Origin: Steromphala cineraria
Lineage: Eukaryota; Mollusca; Gastropoda; Trochida; Trochidae
NCBI GenBank assembly: GCA_916613615.1
Contig: OU744725.1
Location: 62,814,575-62,878,574 of the forward strand
Direction: 5' to 3'
DNA: 64,000 nt
Both the position numbers and the translations under genes were made by a program. Below the pieces are notes generated by a model. The model searched no databases and was not told the origin of the DNA. It worked only from the letters and a program-made list of their open reading frames with translations. This document shows positions 57,185 through 64,000 of the stretch, piece by piece. Numbering within the stretch: position 1 is the first letter of the stretch; the number at the start of each line of letters is the position of its first letter.

Positions 57185-57791
57185 ACCACTTACAAGTACA
57201 AGAAAAGAGAGGGGGGGGGGTCGGGGTCGTCAGGAGGTTTTTGACGACTGACCTCTTCTAGAGTCACCATGTAACTTAAGAGGTGAGAACATACTGTGAA
57301 TTGAGTTATGGTGAAGGTTTTACGGGAAGGTACTACACGTAGTTATTTACACTTAAGTTGTGGACTGGTATATCCACCAAACTCTATCACCTAGGTAGTA
57401 TGTCTAAGTATGACGTAAAGCTAGGGATTAACCGGAAGTGACGTCATCAGTAAGTGATGACGGAACATGAACCGGAAGTGACGTCATAACGGGTTCGAAA
57501 GAACCAGAATACTGTATGGTTTACATACTCATAGGTGTGTTGGATTACGTCATATTCAGAGATTTACCTATTTCATTAACCAAGTGGTGTGCACTCACTC
57601 CTAACGATATTGTTAAGGTGAAAGGATAATAAAGTACGGGAGAACTGCATGAGGTGTTGTTGGAGTTGTTTTTGGTACTGCAATACATAGATCTAAAGAG
57701 ATAAATAATGATCATTGTATCCTAAAGGATTATTGGCATTAAAGTAAAGGGGTTAACATCCCCTGGATCCCTCCTCCTTTATGTAAAATTC
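57185..57791 (+). other. DIRS 3' non-coding region
   Basis: About 600 bp between the recombinase stop and the internal complementary region. It has a G run at 57211-57220, the ETS-CRE pair described separately, and no frame of interest. Confidence 0.7.
57431..57486 (+). promoter_or_regulatory. Duplicated ETS-CRE composite motif
   Basis: ACCGGAAGTGACGTCA occurs at 57431-57446 and again at 57471-57486, 40 bp apart. CCGGAAGT is the ETS site and TGACGTCA the CREB/ATF site; joined this way they form a composite well known from animal core promoters. Both copies point the same way and lie downstream of the recombinase gene. In a circular or tandem form they would sit upstream of the left repeat and ORF1. 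Promoter use is inference. Confidence 0.6.
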
Positions 57792-57890
57792 GGGACTGCG
57801 TTTCGTCCCAGAGGGGAGATTTACGCCAATAATTAGCGAACAATTACATGTATTGTTAGTAATTATTAGTAAACTCACCTCTGGGACGAA
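57792..57890 (+). repeat. DIRS internal complementary region
   Basis: 57792-57834 is the reverse complement of the left outer end (51623-51665) with one mismatch. 57835-57890 is the reverse complement of the right outer end (58120-58175). The junction of the two halves at 57834/57835 corresponds to the joined ends of a circle. In the accepted DIRS model this region templates completion and circularisation of the cDNA. Confidence 0.93.
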
Positions 57891-57959
57891 CGATAAACGC
57901 CCGCCCAGAGAGTACTAATTCCTCCCCTCACTGTTCCAGGTGATGGTTACCTACAGTGC

Positions 57960-58132
57960 GAGAATATGAGGCTGCCACATAGGCAGTCAAAGGGAGACAA
58001 CTCCAGGAGTGAAGAGAGGAGCTGCATACCACTAATGGTGAATATGACTTAGGTTATTTCTTTTTATTTTTATTTAGACTTCTGCTGGCTCATTCGGAGA
58101 ATGAAGAGAGGGGCTGCGTTTCGTCCCAGAGG
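57960..58132 (-). repeat. DIRS right inverted terminal repeat
   Basis: Reverse complement of 51643-51815 over 173 bp with no visible difference. The right end continues with a unique 43-bp extension to 58175 that is longer than the left one, as in other DIRS elements. Confidence 0.95.
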
Positions 58133-58310
58133 TGAGTTTACTAATAATTACTAACAATACATGTAATTGTTCGCTTTTATCTAGTCTCAATTATTCCAGC
58201 AAGGATTTTTTTTGAAGATGTAATGGTTAAGCCAAAATCAGCAATGGGAAAGATAGATGTCAGATAAGTAGTTAAATAACTTACACATTATCCAACTTGA
58301 TCCCTAACAA

Positions 58311-60447
58311 CCCCGACGAAACTTTTTCATGAACTTTTTCAGTTCATGATAAGCTCATGAACTTTTCTAAAAGTTTCATGAAAACTTCATGATGATTTTC
58401 ATGAAAAAAAATGTCATGAGTTTTTCATGAAATTTTGTTCATGAAGAAAGCTGTGCATGAAATCATCATGATAATTTCATGAAAAGTTCCATAGCTGTAT
58501 TTTTTTCATGAAATTTATGTTCATGAAAGTAGATGTGCATGAAATAAGCATGAACTTTTTTTCAATTCTCAAAAACATTGTCAAGAATGTAACCTTTTTA
58601 GGGCATTCTAAACCATGAAATCATATTACAGTTATGTTTTGTTATTGAATATCAGTTTTAGTACCTGCCATTTTACAGCTTTATTTTGGCACTGTTTTTT
58701 TCTCAACTATTGTTCTTTTTCTGTCTAATTTATGGTTCATGTCTTTTATACCTTAATAACCTAGAATCTTCAGTTTTTTTTAAAAATAGCCCTTTCAAAA
58801 TACTAAGTAACTGAGATATGGATGTATGACAATCTCCTCTACTATAAAATTTGGCATTCCAGTCAGAGCATTAAGCTCCAGCACATTGTTTCTATAAATA
58901 GATCACTGTAACTGTAAGGAGGTCACTCCTCTAAGCTCCATGCAGGGTTCCCCTCACATAATTGTGTACCTATATGTAGGACAGTGAAGTTGAGAGTATT
59001 TAAGCACCGCCATTATCATGCTGTAGGCGGGAAAATTGGTTGATGTTCAGTCTCAGCTATTTCAAAGAGCAAGAGATGGTCAACCATCAGGTAATTCATA
59101 CCAAAGTTGTATCTCCCTCACATTGTTAAGGAATATTGTATGTTTAGATGTAAATATAACTTGGAAAGTGTCTTTTGATGCATGACAAGAGATTAAAGTG
59201 TAACTGTCAGTTGAAGTTGCAACTTTATCACAGAGGTATCCTCAGTTACCCCTCAATATTTCAAGTCCTAAGGATTATACTAGATTCATATATTGAGAAT
59301 TTTTTCATGTCAGAAAAATACAATATTTATAAAGAGAGAAGTTTGCAGATGTTGGTCAGTTTGAAGTAGGAAATGTTTGTTTATCTTTCCAGGCATCAAA
59401 TAATTCAATAGTCGTAAAATGCTCCCATTAACCACTGCTTAGCCAGTTAGTAATTGTAACCAGATGGCTCTTTACTCTGATAGTGGTCAACTGAATCTCA
59501 TCATTTGAAAGGTTACCTTTGAAAGATATGATGAGTGTTACTAAGTTTACAATTTTTGAGATACTATATATTTTGTTGATGAAAACACCATTTCACTGCT
59601 AGAGTTGCCGGGATTTAGTTTTCAGGGATTTCTGTAAGTTTTTGTCTTTAGCATGATGTCTCAAATCTGTTTTGATGCAGAAACAAACTGAAAATATATA
59701 TTTTTCAAATTCAGTGAATAGTATTCTCTTATTTGAAAGCATTGATTATACTGTAATTTTTACTTGCCAAACTATTTACTTTTTTAAAACAAGCCAAAGT
59801 CTTCAAGATCAAAGCCATATGCATGAAAAATGTAATGAAAGTTTCATGTGTATTTCAATAATTGTTACTGTTCTGCAGACATTTCATTTCACTCAGGTTC
59901 AGCCAAACAATAAGCTCCCTTGACTGCAGGTTACTTAAAATTTCATACCCTACATCTATGTAAGTATTACATTTTGTTGAAATGCTTTACCACAGGTTCA
60001 TGAGAATTTCATGAAAGTTTGTGTGAAAATTTCATGAGAATGTCCATGAATATTTCATGAGAATGTCCATGAATATTTCATGAACTTGTATTTTCATGAA
60101 GTGCCACTTAACGTTCACGATATTTTCATGAAATGTTGATGATATTCTCATGAAAAGTATGCATGAAATTTTCATGAAAAAATCATGAGTTATTCATGCA
60201 GCAAAAGTCATGAAAAAATCATGAATATTTCATGAAAAAATCATGAATATTTCATGAAATAATTATGAATTTTTTTCTTGAAATTTTCATGTAAATAAGT
60301 TCATGAAAAATTCTTGAATATATATTTTCATGAAGTGCCACTTAACGTTGATGATATTTTCATGAAAAATTCATGAAAAATTCATGAGCGTTAAGCATGA
60401 ACTGTTCATGAACTATTCATGAAAAATTCATCATCATTTCACCGGGG
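58311..60447. mobile_element. 2.1-kb element with TTCATGAA-packed subterminal regions
   Basis: The left edge CCCCGACGAAACTTTTTCAT and the right edge, in reverse complement, CCCCGGTGAAATGATGATGA share CCCCG-GAAA as a short inverted terminus. Inside each end lies a dense field of CATGA/TTCATGAA words: about 17 CATGA or TCATG words at 58327-58560 and about 30 at 59998-60430. The word is itself a palindrome. A ~50-bp block with GTGCCACTTAACGTT is duplicated at about 60100 and 60334. The 1.4-kb middle is ordinary AT-rich DNA with frames of only 64 and 83 codons and no transposase. Repeated subterminal motifs suggest transposase binding sites of a non-autonomous DNA transposon. I see no clear target duplication. 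Confidence 0.6.
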
Positions 60448-62623
60448 CAGACCGTTATGAAAAATAGTTTGTAATGGAGATGTGTATAGATTGTTTTTCA
60501 GGCTTTGTCATTTGATAAATGACATTGGCTTGTGCTTTCTGTGAAGAAATTATCCATTCTTTTTATACTGTCATTAAAAAAGTAGTTTTACTTATTTATC
60601 TTGAGCAGGCGAAATGTTGATTGAAGTTTCACAGCATGTATATAGGTTTTATGTTTTCTAAATGTTATGTTACGATGCATTTATATATCTTGTGAGTATG
60701 TTGCTTTGCAACTTCGAAAATCAGGGGTTTTTTTTCAGGGTATTTTTGTTATGCAATGAATTACTTATTTACCCATTTTTTTTCCTATGTTCAATTACTG
60801 AATATATTTTCTTCTTCATCAAAAAACATTATCCTTGAATTCTTAAAAATATTTTATTCAAAGGCATGCATGCTTGTTTTACTCAAGATACATCAAATCT
60901 GATTTATATGTAAATATGTTAAATATCTGGAAGATTATTCTTTTCTATGTCTATACTGATTTAACTTATGTCTAACTTTTTGATACAAAAATTATATAAA
61001 TATCATATTATCAAAACATGAATCTCCAACATGTAAATTGTTCTTGTGTGATGTCGTAATTGATGTAGTTGGCATTTCAAAAAGACAAATATTTCTTTTA
61101 AAATTACATAGAGATATTTCGCCAAGAAAAATGCCTCCTTTCAAAAACTTTTTTTTTTTATGTAAATCACTTTCCAAATCTTTTCTTTGGAGTAAATGAC
61201 ATTTTGAATTTTTCGCTAAACAAACGAACGACGTTTTCAATTTGCACGCTGCTTGATCTTCAAGTACATCTTCTTGGGCTGATATTTGATAATGGTACTT
61301 GTGATTCCTTGCTTAGCTCTCTATACTAAGAGTAGAAAACAAGGAGCTTTAAAACTTAAAAATAGCATGGAAAGTGAAACCGATACTTGAAACCATCAAA
61401 AACAGATGGTAATGATTTCTCATTTATTTTAAGATCCAAGATCAATTTCTACCACTCTTTAAACATTCAAGAAATTCTTGCACCTTTGTGCAATAGACAT
61501 TGATTTAAATTCTGTAAAATAAATTGCAAGATATGTTTCTCAGATCAAATCTTCAAAAGCAAATTAATAAAAATCCTTTTTGAAATGGACATTGATTTCA
61601 AATTTCGTGAAAAATATTTCTGTTGATTTGGAACTCATTTCCATATAAACGAGATCTTGAGATATTGCCGAAGACGTCACATGAAGAAAAGAATTCATTG
61701 ATTGGATGAAAATCAGCAGTGTATATCTCAAGGAGAGAAAAATCAATTTTGAACTTGCTATTTTTGCACAGAAATTCTTTGTCACGGATGTTTTTTCAGC
61801 CTGAATGCTGATTGGTCTTGATGTCAAGACTCAACGTAGTTGTCGTAGGCCTAGGGCAAAGACGTGATTGGTCAATCAATGGAGGGGTCGCTGGGTCGAT
61901 ACACAAGTCCTGAAGAGAATAGCATGAGCTGATTTACTGTCCTGACCGTTAATTGAAATGTAATACCTGACTGATCCGCTATTTACGCCAGGATTGAGAA
62001 ATGTACATCGTCCCCATAAGGGGGTCGAGGGAAGTAAACATGAATTGCATTGACGTCAATTTCAGAGAGGTTCATGTAATCTGGTGGTTGTTCTTACTGT
62101 TAAGAAGAAGAGCAAATAGAAGGCTACTGTGGCAATGACGTTGCTACCAGTTTTAGTGGCAGATCCAGTTTTTCATTGACCTTAATATGGGCAAACCTAC
62201 AGGGTGAACCCCTCCTTTTGAAAAGGTGAATCCTCCCATTTCAACATTTCTGGTTTTGCTGCTGAATTTTGCAGAGCTGATTGTTGTCCTTAATAATTCT
62301 GATTAGTGAATTCAAAATCTAGCTTTAAATGAACATCAGAAAGTGATCATTGGTTCTTCTAGGGGATGTTAAAGGAAAGCGGGTACAATGGACATGGCCC
62401 TAACAATTGACGTCTTTATCAGAACATTTTTTTAAAGGCCATGGGCAATAACATTTTACAAGAATTACTGCAACAATTGATATAACGGCAGTAAGAGTGA
62501 TCCTTAACCTAACAGTGTTACCTCAAACCATATATCTAGGTATATGTTATATTGCAATTTGACTATCTTAGGTCAATGAATATGTTACTACCGGTATATA
62601 TTGTAAATACCTCACTAAAGTGA
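60448..62623. other. AT-rich stretch; GC-richer patch at 61800-62120
   Basis: No gene supported. Minus-strand frames at 60992-61240 and 61564-61827 are AT-rich noise. The 61800-62120 patch is non-repetitive, with CpG words and ATTGGT-type CCAAT boxes, and may be regulatory. Confidence 0.35.
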
Positions 62624-62716
62624 GGGAGGGAGGGAGGGAGGGAGAGGGAGTGAGGGAGGGAGTGAAGGAGGGAGGGAGGGAGTGAGGGTGGGAGGGAGTG
62701 AGGGAGTGAGTGAGTA
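62620..62716. repeat. (GGGA)n/(GTGA)n microsatellite
   Basis: A purine run of GGGAGGGAGGGA units with interspersed GTGA variants covers almost 100 bp on the plus strand. Confidence 0.95.
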
Positions 62717-63533
62717 GGGTTAACATGCTGTCAGCTTCATTTCAGCTTTTTAACACTTTGAATTCGTCATTAAAAAAATAGTAGAAAGAACAGGGAGAAA
62801 ACCAGAAAGAACCAAATAGTGAACAAGAACTAGTTTACAGATAAGAGTGTAGAAGCTATCACCGTTATCAGGCAAATGACAATAAAATTAATTTTCTCCT
62901 GCTCTATTTAACCAACCTCTAACTGACTGAGGAGTCAAATGTTGGATGTTTGTCTATTCATGAAATACATCATCCAACGTTTCTCTTTTCTTTAGAAATG
63001 ATTTGGATCAGCTGTTTGACATTACCTCTCATTATCTATGATTTAATTACCTCACATAATTATCTCACATTAGGAAAGAGATTGGTGAAACATTATTTTT
63101 AGAGGTAATAAATATTCATGTAAATTTTTACATAAGTTTGAATTGAGTTCTCAATGCCATGGATGACTTAATTACAACCTTGAATTTGATCCTGCCCATC
63201 TTAAGATTCTTGACAGAACTATGGATTATTAGAGTTTGTACATAAAGTTTGGAATTTTATTTTGAAATAAATGTCCCATCAACAAATCAATTATGAAGCA
63301 TGATTCAATGATATCTGTTTATGACACACTTTCTCAACTTTTTTTCAACTTGACTACAGTCACACATTCTGATATGCTGTTCTTAACATAAGAAAAGAAA
63401 TATTTCACTACAGTACAACTCCAACTCCAACTTTACATGAATATCAATTATAAGAATAAGATATATTGATTACTTAATTATTGATTCAACGAACTAAAGT
63501 CAAAACTGCTGTTATCCAGTAAAAAGAGAAAAA
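62717..63533. other. AT-rich stretch without visible gene
   Basis: Nothing recognisable. Confidence 0.45.
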
Positions 63534-63896
63534 TTAAAGGGACAGTAGCACGTTTTTTTGAAAAAATTTTATTTTCAAGTTGTTATTGATAATTGTAAGT
63601 TAATGCTAAATGTAATATTTTGATTGTGTCAAAAATATAATTTCATATACCAATCATCCATAGCCAGAGAACAAATTATAAAGATTCACATTAATCCATA
63701 GGCTGCAATTTTTGTGTGAACACCTTCAATTCAATTTTTGTAAGAAAAAGGAATTGCATTGCTGAACTTCACATTATATATTTGAATCATTACTGCTTCG
63801 TTTACTTTAAATACATTGTCTTTCAATTGGAACAATTTATTTTCATTTTCCTGACATCACCTTATATTCCCCCTCAAAACCTGCCACTTCCCTTGA
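63534..63896. mobile_element. TTAA MITE family A, copy 3
   Basis: The left end TTAA|AGGGACAGTAGCACGTTTTT at 63534 and internal words GTTAATGCTAAATGTA and TTTTCATTTTCCTGACATCA match the copies at 16249 and 35962. The right end is partly decayed (ACCTGCCACTTCCC|TTGA, with TTGA for TTAA at 63893). Length is 355 bp, the same as copy 1. Confidence 0.8.
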
Positions 63897-64000
63897 AAAG
63901 TCAAGATTTAAATCTAATTTTAATATCCATTAATTCCTGATTGATTCACCAATTTATTTAATCAATCTAAATGTTTTATTGCAGATTTAAAGTTTGATGT

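Larger units (their letters stand above)
51623..58175 (+). mobile_element. DIRS-like tyrosine-recombinase retrotransposon, near full length
   Basis: The 6.55-kb element has every hallmark of the DIRS order. It has inverted terminal repeats instead of direct LTRs, an internal complementary region made of the two outer ends joined, a Gag-like ORF, RT and RNase H of the DIRS type, a Dam-methyltransferase-like segment and a tyrosine recombinase in place of a DDE integrase. The outer ends are fixed by the internal region: left from AATTATTGGCG at 51623, right to GTTCGCT at 58175. No target duplication is visible at those ends, as expected for recombinase-mediated insertion of a circle. Its coding regions are clearly GC-richer than the flanking DNA. 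One frameshift in the RT domain makes this copy defective unless shifting is programmed. Confidence 0.95.

Noticed and set aside
51623..58175. Retrovirus or LTR retrotransposon
   Set aside because: There is no DDE integrase or aspartic protease and no direct LTR; inverted repeats, an internal complementary region and a tyrosine recombinase identify DIRS.

Overview
The window looks like nuclear DNA of an aquatic invertebrate, most likely a marine mollusc and possibly a bivalve. This is an inference from the strongly AT-rich background, the very high density of short DNA transposons, tRNA-derived SINEs and minisatellites, a DIRS-type retrotransposon, and an interspersed repeat with (CCGTCCAT)n-like runs of the kind common in mollusc genomes. 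There is no bacterial-style gene layout, no rRNA and no intact tRNA. No complete host gene is visible. A few short open stretches with plausible splice sites are offered as low-confidence exons, so the window may be intergenic or lie in large introns.

The clearest gene-bearing object is a nearly full-length DIRS-like tyrosine-recombinase retrotransposon at 51623-58175. Its layout is: left inverted terminal repeat (51643-51815), a leader, a Gag-like ORF1 (52047-54155), a polymerase gene (54202-57184) with reverse transcriptase, RNase H, a Dam-methyltransferase-like segment and a tyrosine recombinase, a 3' region with two identical ETS-CRE composite motifs, an internal complementary region (57792-57890) and the right inverted repeat (57960-58132). 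The two 173-bp inverted repeats look identical. The internal complementary region matches the two outer ends, which defines the element boundaries. The polymerase frame is broken once inside the RT domain; RNase H and recombinase catalytic residues are intact. In the expected life cycle, Gag packages the RNA, RT/RNase H make cDNA using the terminal and internal complementary repeats to form a circle, and the recombinase inserts the circle without a target duplication.

The rest is a mosaic of repeats. 1-6900: tandem arrays with periods of 90, 108, 119, 100, 61 and about 200 bp plus a tRNA-like SINE insert. 6900-19700: AT-rich DNA with TTAA-flanked MITEs (8067, 14787, 16249), foldback hairpins (9455, 18269), a small retroposed insert with a degenerate hammerhead-ribozyme-like core (15350-15497) and a 1065-bp TA-flanked transposon (18616-19680). 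19700-30200: a 45-bp array, a pogo/Tigger-like MITE (24137), a foldback (24454), a TTAA MITE (24950), a candidate exon (25398-25547), a 159-bp array and a SINE invaded by a 29-bp minisatellite of about 37 units. 30200-51600: a SINE with a 13-bp target duplication (33143-33512), another MITE copy, several arrays, an interspersed element inside a 66-bp array (43592-44170), a dimer of a foldback element (47832-48565) and a 1341-bp TTAA-flanked insertion that splits a 75-bp array. 58200-64000: a 2.1-kb element whose ends are packed with TTCATGAA-type palindromes (58311-60447), AT-rich DNA and a last MITE copy.
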